From: Nitrosomonadales bacterium
GTDB lineage: Bacteria; Pseudomonadota; Gammaproteobacteria; Burkholderiales; Nitrosomonadaceae
Reading direction: 5' to 3'
Assembly (NCBI GenBank): GCA_004525885.1
Contig: SPBV01000029.1
Coordinates: 1 to 11,955, forward strand
Length of the DNA: 11,955 bases
Notes under the pieces: generated by a model
The model's database searches: none
The model's input: only the letters and a program-made list of their open reading frames with translations
What the model was told of the DNA's origin: nothing
Program-made: the position numbers and the translations under genes
In this document: piece by piece, positions 1-6,129 of the stretch
How the letters are laid out: each line of letters opens with the position of its first letter
Position numbering within the stretch: position 1 is the first letter of the stretch

Positions 1-44
1 AAAACAGAAGCCACCAACTTCTCAACTAAGGAATTATATCTCTA

Positions 45-419
45 ATGCCAAGAATCTTTCTCATGCTTGGCGCTATCAATGCGTTTCTTTGCGTGGCTTT
101 TGGTGCTTTTGGTGCGCATAGTTTAAAACTACGGCTCTCCGTAGACATGCTTGCTGTGTATCAGACAGGAGTGCAGTATCACTTCTATCATTCACTTGGT
201 CTCATTGTGGTCGGTTTGGTGTTGTTACACTTCCCCAAATCTAAGTCTATAATACTATCAGGCTGGTTAATGCTTGCAGGGATTGTATTATTCTCAACTA
301 GTCTCTACGCACTAAGTCTCACAGAAATACGTGCCTTAGGTGCAATTACGCCCCTCGGTGGTATAGCGTTCCTGAGTGCGTGGGCACTACTTGCCTATGG
401 TGTAAAAGGTGCCAAATAA
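45..419 (+). CDS. DUF423 small integral membrane protein (YgdD/TMEM256 type)
   Basis: The 124-residue protein is almost entirely hydrophobic and reads as four membrane helices, roughly residues 4-24, 46-63, 69-91 and 98-119. Family hallmarks are visible: GAFGAHSLK near the N-terminus, YQTGVQYHFYHSLGL in the middle, a SLYALSLT stretch and a C-terminal ITPLGGIAF. Length matches the usual 120-130 residues. The start is supported by an AAGGAA ribosome binding site at 28-33, about 11 bases before the ATG. It sits in the inner membrane; no biochemical function is established for the family, so none is assigned. The methyltransferase gene follows 41 bases downstream on the same strand, so the two may share a transcript. 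The window begins only 44 bases upstream, so the promoter is not visible. Confidence 0.9.
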   Translation: MPRIFLMLGAINAFLCVAFGAFGAHSLKLRLSVDMLAVYQTGVQYHFYHSLGLIVVGLVLLHFPKSKSIILSGWLMLAGIVLFSTSLYALSLTEIRALGAITPLGGIAFLSAWALLAYGVKGAK

Positions 420-460
420 TCTATCCGGTGCTGTGCTAGCGCTGCTATAACATAGCTGAC

Positions 461-1666
461 ATGGAACCCCACCATTTTTTTGCTCCTTGCCCACGTGGAC
501 TCGAGTCCATACTCGCCACCGAATTGGAAAAACTCGGCGCATTTTCTGTGCAGATACATGATGGTGGCGTGAAATTTCAGGGTAACTGGTATATATGTTA
601 CCGCACTAATCTTGAAAGTCGCATTGCTAGTCGCATTCTATGGCAGATTACGAAACAACCCTATATAGATGAAGCCGACATCTACAAAATTTCTCATGCA
701 TTTCCATGGAACGAATGGTTTTCACCAACACTCACAATCCGTGTCAACGTAGCAGCAATTAAGTGTCCACTTAGAAGCCTTGATTTTGTTACTCTAAGAA
801 TTAAGGATGCAATCTGCGATAAGTTCCGAGAGCTTACCAACAAACGTCCTAGCGTAAATACAGTTAACCCAGATATCCGTATACATGGTTTTCTCGATGC
901 ACAAGAATTTACTTTGTATTTAGATACATCAGGAGATGCACTGTTTAAAAGAAATTTACGAAAAACTATTGGAGAAGCTCCACTCCGAGAAAATCTAGCT
1001 GCCGGTATATTACAACTTGCTGGCTGGGAACCCGGTATCCCGCTGCTTGATCCAATGTGTGGAAGTGGTACATTTCTGCTTGAAGCTGTACAAATGTCAC
1101 TGAATATTTCCCCAGGAATAAGACGAAGTTTTGCTTTTGAGAAATTTAAAAAATTTGATGAAGCACTGTGGAGCAAACTGAAGAGAGAATCTGTAGCTCG
1201 ACAGAAGACAAAAATACATCAGCCGATATATGGTAGCGACCTATATGGTGATGCGCTAGCTGATGCCCATACCAATCTTTCTATGGCTGGATTTTCTGAT
1301 GTAGTTGCACTGAAACAGGGCAATATTCTAGAAATTTCTGCGCCAGCTTCTACCGGTATACTTGTTGCTAATCCACCTTATGGCAAGCGTGTAGGTGATC
1401 AAGAAGAACTGGCAGAGTTCTATCCAAAGCTAGGAGACGCGCTAAAGAAAAGATTTATCGGCTGGAATGCTTATTTGTTCACAGGTGATACGCTTCTACC
1501 AAAATTAATACGCCTGGCTGCCTCACGTCGAATCCCTTTATTTAACGCTGCGATAGAATGTCGCTTACTAGAATATAAAATCGTAGGGGGAGGAATGAGA
1601 AAGATAAAGAAAGATGGAGTCGCACAAAGATCGGATTCTACTTCCACAACCAGTCAAAATCTGTAA
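461..1666 (+). CDS. rlmL: THUMP-domain class I SAM-dependent rRNA methyltransferase, RlmL-like (23S rRNA guanine-N2)
   Basis: This 401-residue protein matches the stand-alone counterpart of the N-terminal half of E. coli RlmKL, which makes m2G2445 in 23S rRNA. An N-terminal ferredoxin-like/THUMP RNA-binding region covers about residues 3-160. A conserved APLRENLAAGIL segment (173-184) leads into the Rossmann methyltransferase domain. The SAM-binding motif DPMCGSGTFLLEA is at 197-209 and the catalytic NPPYGKR motif, typical of enzymes that methylate exocyclic amino groups, is at 304-310. The family core ends near ECRLLEYKIVGG; the last 25 or so residues are a basic, Ser/Thr-rich tail of no known role. 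E. coli's RlmK half is absent, as in many betaproteobacteria. No good ribosome binding site precedes the ATG, so the start rests on the conserved N-terminus. The exact target base is inferred from the family. Confidence 0.88.
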   Translation: MEPHHFFAPCPRGLESILATELEKLGAFSVQIHDGGVKFQGNWYICYRTNLESRIASRILWQITKQPYIDEADIYKISHAFPWNEWFSPTLTIRVNVAAIKCPLRSLDFVTLRIKDAICDKFRELTNKRPSVNTVNPDIRIHGFLDAQEFTLYLDTSGDALFKRNLRKTIGEAPLRENLAAGILQLAGWEPGIPLLDPMCGSGTFLLEAVQMSLNISPGIRRSFAFEKFKKFDEALWSKLKRESVARQKTKIHQPIYGSDLYGDALADAHTNLSMAGFSDVVALKQGNILEISAPASTGILVANPPYGKRVGDQEELAEFYPKLGDALKKRFIGWNAYLFTGDTLLPKLIRLAASRRIPLFNAAIECRLLEYKIVGGGMRKIKKDGVAQRSDSTSTTSQNL

Positions 1667-2161
1667 ATGAAGCCAGGAAAAAGAGCCGTTTTCTTGTTGA
1701 TATTCCTGATCTGCACAAGCTTGGTCGGATACGCCTTATATCTTCAGTTAGTAGCTCACCTTTTACCTTGTCCACTTTGCATAGCACAACGAATGGCTTA
1801 TTGGTTGGTGGGATTAACAGCTCTATTCGCCTTTCTCCACAATTCGCAAGGTATTGGTCGCCGAATATACAGTTTCTTAATAGCCTTATTTGCGCTTTTT
1901 GGGATGTTGGTCGCACTACGCCATTCCTGGCTAGTTCGATATCCAGAAGAATTTGAATGTGGAATTAGTGCTGAGGAAAAATTTCTGAATGCTTTATCAA
2001 TAGCTAAATGGTGGCCTAGTATGTTCGAAGCTAATGGAGACTGTACTGATGTGAAATGGGAATTTATGTCGCTCAATATCCCTGATTGGTCAGTTAGCTT
2101 ATTTATACTTCTTTTTATGCTTGCAGTTTATGTTTTATTTTCTAGTCGCAATCGCTACTAA
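1667..2161 (+). CDS. dsbB: Disulfide bond formation protein DsbB
   Basis: DsbB is the inner-membrane quinone reductase that reoxidises the periplasmic oxidant DsbA. The 164 residues show four membrane helices (about 7-27, 43-58, 67-85 and 141-160). The first periplasmic loop has the redox pair C35-P-L-C38 followed by the conserved IAQR. The second loop has the other pair, C98 and C126, with the conserved WWP just before it. All four essential cysteines are present and the length is normal. The ATG follows the TAA of the upstream methyltransferase gene with no base between them and has no clear ribosome binding site, which suggests translational coupling. No dsbA lies in the window. The gene converges on mlaA across a 228-bp gap. 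Confidence 0.96.
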   Translation: MKPGKRAVFLLIFLICTSLVGYALYLQLVAHLLPCPLCIAQRMAYWLVGLTALFAFLHNSQGIGRRIYSFLIALFALFGMLVALRHSWLVRYPEEFECGISAEEKFLNALSIAKWWPSMFEANGDCTDVKWEFMSLNIPDWSVSLFILLFMLAVYVLFSSRNRY

Positions 2162-2389
2162 GTTAACCAAGGTACTTACATCCTAAAAATTAGCATAAAA
2201 TTTCATATTAAACTCACCATTTAAAATACGCAAAACAACGCTGAGTAAAGTTTTCAATTTGAGCTTGAAAATCAGGCAGATTAAGGTACCGAAGTCACAC
2301 TCAGCTACCTTTTTCTTGGTAAATAAGCCAACCAAGTGGTAATCAGTGTTGCAGCAAACCCAAAAAAATATCGTCCAGGAACTTCTGGG
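2162..2389. other. Convergent dsbB-mlaA gap with nested and crossing stems
   Basis: Between the two convergent stop codons lies AT-rich DNA with several inverted repeats. A perfect 7-bp hairpin (TTTTCAA at 2251-2257, TTGAAAA at 2265-2271, 7-base loop) sits inside a wider 7-bp pair (GCTGAGT at 2240-2246, ACTCAGC at 2299-2305). A third pair, AAGGTA at 2283-2288 and TACCTT at 2306-2311, crosses the outer pair, so the two together would form a pseudoknot-like fold. The third pair runs into a T tract on the + strand (to 2314), so it could help end dsbB transcription. This is inference from base pairing seen by eye; no folding energy was computed. Confidence 0.4.
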
Positions 2390-2393
2390 CTAA
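2305..2393 (-). pseudogene. Possible remnant of a membrane protein C-terminus overlapping the mlaA stop codon
   Basis: Reading the - strand one base out of frame with mlaA, an open stretch of 29 codons from 2393 ends at a TAG at 2305-2307. It reads like the end of a polytopic membrane protein: a PEVPGRYFFGF turn, a hydrophobic run containing AATLITTW, then a positively charged LPRKR end. No ATG, GTG or TTG lies in this frame between its upstream stop and the hydrophobic run, so it cannot be a normal gene. It could be the tail of a lost gene joined to mlaA by a deletion, a +1 frameshift extension of MlaA at the CCT-TAG end, or chance. I do not recognise the parent family. Confidence 0.2.
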
Positions 2394-3283
2394 GGTACGA
2401 CTGGTTCTACAGCAGTGTCATCTATGGATTTATCTTGATTGCCAGAACCTTCTGGATCTATATATTCAACGACAATGGAACGCTTCTTGGTAGGCACTGA
2501 CACATCTTGACCCGCTCCATCTAGGCCATCATCCACAGACACCTCTTGACCCGCTCCATCCAGATCATCATCTATGGAGCGTGGTGGGTTACCATCATAG
2601 ATCAAACTTCGCCGGCGTTGCAGATATGCATCACGCAAGAACTCGTACTTATCTAGCGCAGCCTCATCTACAATTTCCTCTTTATCCAACAGCTGTGCTC
2701 GCTCATCAACAGCTCTTGCTGCTCCTATCAATGGAGCCACAAAGGGAGCCATAAAGAACCCCCCATAGAAGATTGGATTAGTAGCTACATCCACCAAGCT
2801 TCCGCCTGCATCACGCAAGGTGAACCCACCCATAATGGGTATTACTATATAAGGTCCACCAGCAACGCCATAATGAGCTAGCGTCTGGCCAAAGTCTTCA
2901 TGTCGCTTTGGATAACCATAGTCTTCTCCATAATTAACCAGACCTCCCATCCCAAGGAAAGTATTAATAAGGAGACGTGTTCCATCAGATCCAGCCTTAT
3001 CAAATTTTAGCTGTAAAACATCATTGATTACCACTACAACGTCATTAAGATTAGAGAAAAAATTGCCGATCATTATTTGAGCAGGTTCAGGCGCTAATGT
3101 CGTATAGCCCTTTGCTACTGGTTTCAATACATACTCATCCGCTTTTTCATTAAATGAAAATATTGAACGATTTACCGATTCAAATGGATCTTTCCGGTTA
3201 GTAGATGTAGCACAACCAGAAAGAAAGATTCCGGCAATTAATAGCACAAAGAACCTGAAAAAATTTTGGCGATTGATATTCAT
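2390..3283 (-). CDS. mlaA: Outer membrane lipoprotein MlaA (VacJ), phospholipid-removal component
   Basis: MlaA sits in the outer membrane and takes misplaced phospholipids from the outer leaflet for return through MlaC and the MlaFEDB transporter; no other mla gene is in the window. I start it at the ATG at 3283 (297 residues), giving a clean signal peptide with lipobox LSG-C24. A TTG at 3298 would add five residues but places charged and polar residues ahead of the signal. The family signature DPFESVNRSIFSFNEKAD follows the anchor, then conserved VLKPVAKGY, a Gly-rich TFLGMGGL and the GGPYIVIPIMGG block. The family core ends near residue 225. Beyond it is an acidic, low-complexity tail with two 13-residue repeats (DDDLDGAGQEVSV and DDGLDGAGQDVSV, about residues 238-263). 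The tail is unusual and probably disordered. Upstream murJ is on the same strand, 179 bases before this start. Confidence 0.94.
   Translation of the reverse strand: MNINRQNFFRFFVLLIAGIFLSGCATSTNRKDPFESVNRSIFSFNEKADEYVLKPVAKGYTTLAPEPAQIMIGNFFSNLNDVVVVINDVLQLKFDKAGSDGTRLLINTFLGMGGLVNYGEDYGYPKRHEDFGQTLAHYGVAGGPYIVIPIMGGFTLRDAGGSLVDVATNPIFYGGFFMAPFVAPLIGAARAVDERAQLLDKEEIVDEAALDKYEFLRDAYLQRRRSLIYDGNPPRSIDDDLDGAGQEVSVDDGLDGAGQDVSVPTKKRSIVVEYIDPEGSGNQDKSIDDTAVEPVVP
2499..2576 (-). repeat. Two-copy 39-bp in-frame tandem repeat in the 3' end of mlaA
   Basis: Unit one covers 2499-2537 and unit two 2538-2576; by eye they agree at 32 of 39 positions. Both share the core TTGACCCGCTCCAT. The period is divisible by three, so each unit adds 13 residues (DDxLDGAGQxVSV) to the acidic tail of MlaA. 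Most differences are silent or conservative, which suggests the copy is not brand new and the protein repeat has been tolerated. Confidence 0.85.
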
Positions 3284-3313
3284 AATATTCTCATTCAAAT
3301 AACCCGTGGGAGT

Positions 3314-3330
3314 CTGCCATAAATTGGCAG
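3314..3330. promoter_or_regulatory. Short dyad in the mlaA leader
   Basis: CTGCCA (3314-3319) and TGGCAG (3325-3330) form a perfect 6-bp inverted repeat with a 5-base centre. It lies between the candidate mlaA promoter and the start codon, overlapping the edge of the first 40-bp repeat unit. It could be an operator or a leader hairpin; nothing identifies a binding protein. Confidence 0.35.
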
Positions 3331-3401
3331 TATGTTCAACCGCGCAGCATTATAATTTCTTAATTGGCAGCATGTTCAACCGCGCAGCATTATAACTTCT
3401 T
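3322..3401. repeat. Two-copy 40-bp tandem repeat in the mlaA upstream region
   Basis: Unit one is 3322-3361 and unit two 3362-3401. They differ at only two positions (T/C at 3331 versus 3371 and at 3356 versus 3396). The conserved core contains TTCAACCGCGCAGCATTATA, a GC-rich patch in otherwise AT-rich DNA. Read on the mlaA strand, each unit carries a perfect TATAAT and a TTGAAC, so the duplication copies promoter-like elements. The near identity points to a recent local duplication. Confidence 0.9.
3349..3379 (-). promoter_or_regulatory. Candidate mlaA promoter created across the 40-bp repeat junction
   Basis: On the - strand, TTGAAC (3379 to 3374, from unit two) lies 19 bases before a perfect TATAAT (3354 to 3349, from unit one). 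This would start transcription near 3342, about 60 bases upstream of the mlaA ATG. The other TATAAT (3394 to 3389) has no good -35 partner. The spacer is longer than the ideal 17, so strength is uncertain. Confidence 0.4.
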
Positions 3402-3462
3402 TATGGGTAAATAACTTTATTATTTGCGGGCAATTGTTTATATAATTTTATACAACAGCTTG

Positions 3463-5001
3463 TCACTTCATGCTACGTCTAGAGAAATCCTTAAGGCGAA
3501 TACCAAGTAGCCATAAAGATGCAAAATAGCTTATTGCTCCCAGTATCACTACCCATGCCAACCTGATGACACGCTCCATCGTGGTGTTCTCCAGCCATGA
3601 TGTAGTGCTCCCCATGGCAAACCAAAGCACTACTGCCATTACAAATAGTGCCGCCAATATTTTGATAAAGAAGAGCAACCATCCCGGTTGTGGCTGGTAA
3701 ATTTGGTGGCTCCGCAGTTTGTAGTAGAGTAGGCTGGCGTTGAAACATGCTCCTAGACTAATTGATAATGCCAATCCTACATGCTGTAAAGGAACAATGA
3801 ATGCAAGATTCAGAAGCTGTGTAACAACAAGAGTAATTGCAGCAATTTTTACCGGGGTCTTGATATTCTGACGAGCGTAAAACCCAGGGGCCAGCACTTT
3901 AATTAAAATCAATCCTAATAAACCTACGCTGTAGGCAACCAATGCATTACGTGTCATCAACACATCGTTAACAGAGAATTCGCCATGATGAAATAGTGTA
4001 GCAATTAGTGGAGTATCAAGTAATGCCAGTGCTAATGCAGAGGGTAGCGTCATCATCACTGTGAGTCGCAAACCCCAGTCAAGAAGATGAGAGTATTCTT
4101 CGACGCTGTTGTTAGTGTAAGAACGAGAAAGAGATGGGAGCAATATCGTCCCTAATGCTACACCCAGCAAACCAGCAGGAAATTCCATTAGTCGATCAGC
4201 GTAGTAAAGCCACGAAACACTACCAGTAATGAGAAATGAAGCAAATATAGTGCTTATTAACAAGCTAATCTGGCCGACAGATACACCAAATACTGCTGGC
4301 CCCATTTGTTTCACCACCCGCCAGGCACCGGTGTCATTAGATCTGAAGCGTGGGCGAGGCAGCAACCTCACACGCATAAGAAAAGGCAGTTGAAAAGCTA
4401 GTTGCAATACGCCGCCTATGAACACCGCCCATGCCAGAGCCAATACAGGCGGATCCAAGAGTGGGGCGAGCCACAGTGCGCAACCAATGAAAGACAAATT
4501 TAAAAGCACAGGGGTAAACGCAGGAACAGAAAATTTACCAAAGGTATTAAGTATTCCACCAGCTAGAGAAACTAATGATATAAAAAGAATGTAAGGAAAT
4601 GTGATCTGCAGAAGCTCGACCGTTAACAAGAATTTCTGCGAATTAGCAGAGAAACCAGGTGCACTTACATAGATAATTAATGGCGCTGCAATCACACCAA
4701 TGAGCGTTACTACGAATAGCACGACCCCCATCAACGCAGCCACATGATCGATTAATTCACGTGTTTCATCAAACGTACGGTGATTCTTGTATTCTGAAAG
4801 TATCGGTACGAATGCCTGTGAAAATGCACCCTCTGCAAACAAGCGTCGCAAAAGATTGGGAATACGAAAAGCAACAAAAAAGGCATCTGTAGCCATGCCT
4901 GCCCCAAAAATACGAGCAATCAACATATCACGCACAAATCCTAAAATGCGGGATATCAAGGTCATGCTGCTAACCGCAGCGAAGGCTCTAAGCAAATTCA
5001 T
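3463..5001 (-). CDS. murJ: Lipid II flippase MurJ (MviN)
   Basis: MurJ moves lipid II, the lipid-linked peptidoglycan precursor, across the inner membrane. The 512-residue protein is hydrophobic throughout, consistent with the usual 14 helices of the MOP exporter fold. The N-terminus is the family signature, with SRILGFVRD at 17-25 and FAEGAFSQAFVP at 55-66. Charged residues known to matter in E. coli MurJ are at the same positions here: R18, R24, D39, R52, R270 and E273 (the last two in ADRLMEFP). Length and start agree with the family. Only a weak AGG lies about 15 bases before the ATG. It diverges from rpsT across a 455-bp gap, and mlaA follows on the same strand 179 bases beyond its stop codon. 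The murJ-rpsT neighbourhood is, from memory, common in betaproteobacteria. Confidence 0.97.
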   Translation of the reverse strand: MNLLRAFAAVSSMTLISRILGFVRDMLIARIFGAGMATDAFFVAFRIPNLLRRLFAEGAFSQAFVPILSEYKNHRTFDETRELIDHVAALMGVVLFVVTLIGVIAAPLIIYVSAPGFSANSQKFLLTVELLQITFPYILFISLVSLAGGILNTFGKFSVPAFTPVLLNLSFIGCALWLAPLLDPPVLALAWAVFIGGVLQLAFQLPFLMRVRLLPRPRFRSNDTGAWRVVKQMGPAVFGVSVGQISLLISTIFASFLITGSVSWLYYADRLMEFPAGLLGVALGTILLPSLSRSYTNNSVEEYSHLLDWGLRLTVMMTLPSALALALLDTPLIATLFHHGEFSVNDVLMTRNALVAYSVGLLGLILIKVLAPGFYARQNIKTPVKIAAITLVVTQLLNLAFIVPLQHVGLALSISLGACFNASLLYYKLRSHQIYQPQPGWLLFFIKILAALFVMAVVLWFAMGSTTSWLENTTMERVIRLAWVVILGAISYFASLWLLGIRLKDFSRRSMK

Positions 5002-5456
5002 GGAAACGTATGTTAACCTGATTTCGTAACTAATTTACGCAAGTTAACCTCTTTTATTCTTAGTTCTATAAATGGATTAGCTTAATATGAAATGGAAATT
5101 GAACTATCTTCTTCCTCTACGACTGCCTAACACACCTATTTAATATCGATGTAAAGGCTCTTCTCAGTGGATTTGGTTTCTAAGAAGAGCGCTTACTAGA
5201 AATAGGCTCTCGTTGTAATCTTTCTACTGTGCAGTAACTTAGAGACAATATCCTTCAATTAATAATTCAGTTCATAATTCTAGGTACTTGCCCTAAAATT
5301 CATTTTTGAGTTCCCATTTAAATTGCAATTAATTTTATAATTATTACCTTAATTTCATTGCAAGTTCCACGCTATATCTCTTTTTATCCTTGTAATATGC
5401 CAAGAATAGTTTTAAAATGCTCAATTATTTTGCAACTGCTGAGTCGGGAACCTTTT
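5002..5456. other. Divergent murJ-rpsT gap; no gene, alternative stems at 5157-5210
   Basis: No reading frame here looks like a protein and I see no tRNA. The DNA is AT-rich and must hold the promoters of murJ and rpsT. The clearest structure is a perfect 8-bp inverted repeat, GCTCTTCT (5157-5164) and AGAAGAGC (5183-5190), with an 18-base loop. A second copy of GCTCT at 5206-5210 could pair instead with the same AGAGC (5186-5190), so the two stems exclude each other. The segment 5358-5456 is in frame with rpsT but encodes nothing conserved. Confidence 0.5.
5391..5418 (+). promoter_or_regulatory. Candidate rpsT promoter
   Basis: TTGTAA (5391-5396) and TAAAAT (5413-5418) are separated by 16 bases and resemble sigma-70 -35 and -10 boxes. 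The implied start near 5425 gives a leader of about 32 bases before the rpsT ATG. AT-rich DNA makes chance matches likely, so this rests on position as much as on sequence. Confidence 0.4.
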
Positions 5457-5720
5457 ATGGCCAATACTGCACAAACGAGAAAACGCGCAAGACAAAATGT
5501 GAAGCAAAGAACTCACAATCATGGCCTTCATTCTAAGCTGCGTACTGCGATTAAACATGTAATCAAGGCCATTAAGGTTGGCGACAAGCCTGCTGCACAG
5601 GCTACATTCAAAACGTCTTGCGCTACGGTAGATTCTATTGCTGATAAGAGGATAATCCACAAGAATAAAGCTGCTCGTCACAAGAGTCGCTTATCAGCGG
5701 CTATTAAGGCAATGGCCTAA
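5457..5720 (+). CDS. rpsT: 30S ribosomal protein S20
   Basis: S20 binds 16S rRNA early in 30S assembly. The 87-residue product begins MANTAQTRKRARQN, the standard N-terminus in this class, and ends with the conserved KRIIHKNKAARHKSRLSAAIKAMA region, written here as HKNKAARHKSRLSAAIKA. It is strongly basic and helical throughout. I chose the ATG at 5457 rather than the upstream in-frame ATG at 5358, because the extra 33 residues are not ribosomal and the length then matches the family. A weak GGGAA at 5446-5450 is the only ribosome binding site candidate. In E. coli S20 represses its own translation; nothing visible shows that here. It is transcribed alone, diverging from murJ, with no convincing terminator directly after the stop. 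Confidence 0.97.
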   Translation: MANTAQTRKRARQNVKQRTHNHGLHSKLRTAIKHVIKAIKVGDKPAAQATFKTSCATVDSIADKRIIHKNKAARHKSRLSAAIKAMA

Positions 5721-5916
5721 TAATCACCCCCATCAAAAAGAACTTAGCTGCGTAATTGGTACTCGGGCTCTTTCATTTGTAGCTTCTCCTCTCTCCAACC
5801 TATCCTTTTACCGTCCGCCGCTATGCGGAAACAAAACTATTATGATTTACCATAGAGTTTCTAGCTAAAGCATAATCAGCCAAACCAATGCACATAATAA
5901 AAACAGTTATCTGATA

Positions 5917-5960
5917 AGCGTGATGCGCTCGTAGATACGAGCAAACTGTACGCTGTCTTT
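5917..5960 (+). terminator. Possible two-stem terminator or small structured RNA downstream of rpsT
   Basis: AGCGT (5917-5921) pairs with ACGCT (5950-5954), enclosing the perfect GCTCGTA/TACGAGC hairpin (5927-5942). A short T-rich run (TCTTTTA) follows. It is about 200 bases after the rpsT stop, far for a terminator, and the T run is interrupted, so a structured leader or small RNA is an equal possibility. Confidence 0.25.
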
Positions 5961-6072
5961 TATATTATTCTCCTATTTTACTTGAGATCACTTACGACCA
6001 CTATCGAAAAGGCTTGAAAAATCTAACTAAATGGGTAAAGATGATAACAGCGCCACAAACAGATTCAAGGCG

Positions 6073-6094
6073 TACGGCGGCTCCTGCCGCCGTA
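6073..6094. promoter_or_regulatory. Strong GC-rich hairpin 35 bases upstream of argD
   Basis: TACGGCGGC (6073-6081) and GCCGCCGTA (6086-6094) form a perfect 9-bp stem around a TCCT loop, extendable by a G-T pair. No T tract follows on either side, so it is not a classical terminator. Its position just before the argDFG cluster suggests a leader element, or a REP-like dispersed repeat; the sequence alone does not decide. Confidence 0.6.
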
Positions 6095-6129
6095 TTACAT
6101 TCTAACGCTAAAAAACTTAACCTGATGTA

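Larger units (their letters stand above)
5721..6129. other. rpsT-argD gap; no gene, three dyads
   Basis: No protein-like frame and no tRNA fold is seen in these 409 bases. Three dyads stand out from AT-rich surroundings: a GC-rich TCCGC/GCGGA pair (5814-5818, 5825-5829), a 7-bp GCTCGTA/TACGAGC pair (5927-5933, 5936-5942) and a 9-bp GC-rich hairpin just before argD (6073-6094). The argD promoter must lie here but no pair of boxes is convincing; TTGAAA at 6014-6019 lacks a good -10. I find no clear ArgR-type operator. Confidence 0.5.

Noticed and set aside
694..1176. A 160-codon - strand frame inside the methyltransferase gene
   Set aside because: It lies wholly opposite a gene with clear family motifs, and its translation shows no domain.
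2284..2295. A 12-base match (AGGTACCGAAGT) to the 5' part of the tRNA-Ser gene at 11720-11731, suggesting a tRNA fragment or attachment site
   Set aside because: A few 12-base matches are expected by chance in a window of this size, the match does not extend, and no integrase is present.
5358..5456. A 33-codon N-terminal extension of ribosomal protein S20 from an upstream in-frame ATG
   Set aside because: The added residues are unlike any S20, and the ATG at 5457 gives the conserved MANTAQ start and normal length.
6000..6129. An ArgR-type operator before argD
   Set aside because: Only isolated ATTCA-like half sites are present; no paired TGAAT/ATTCA palindrome at the right spacing.
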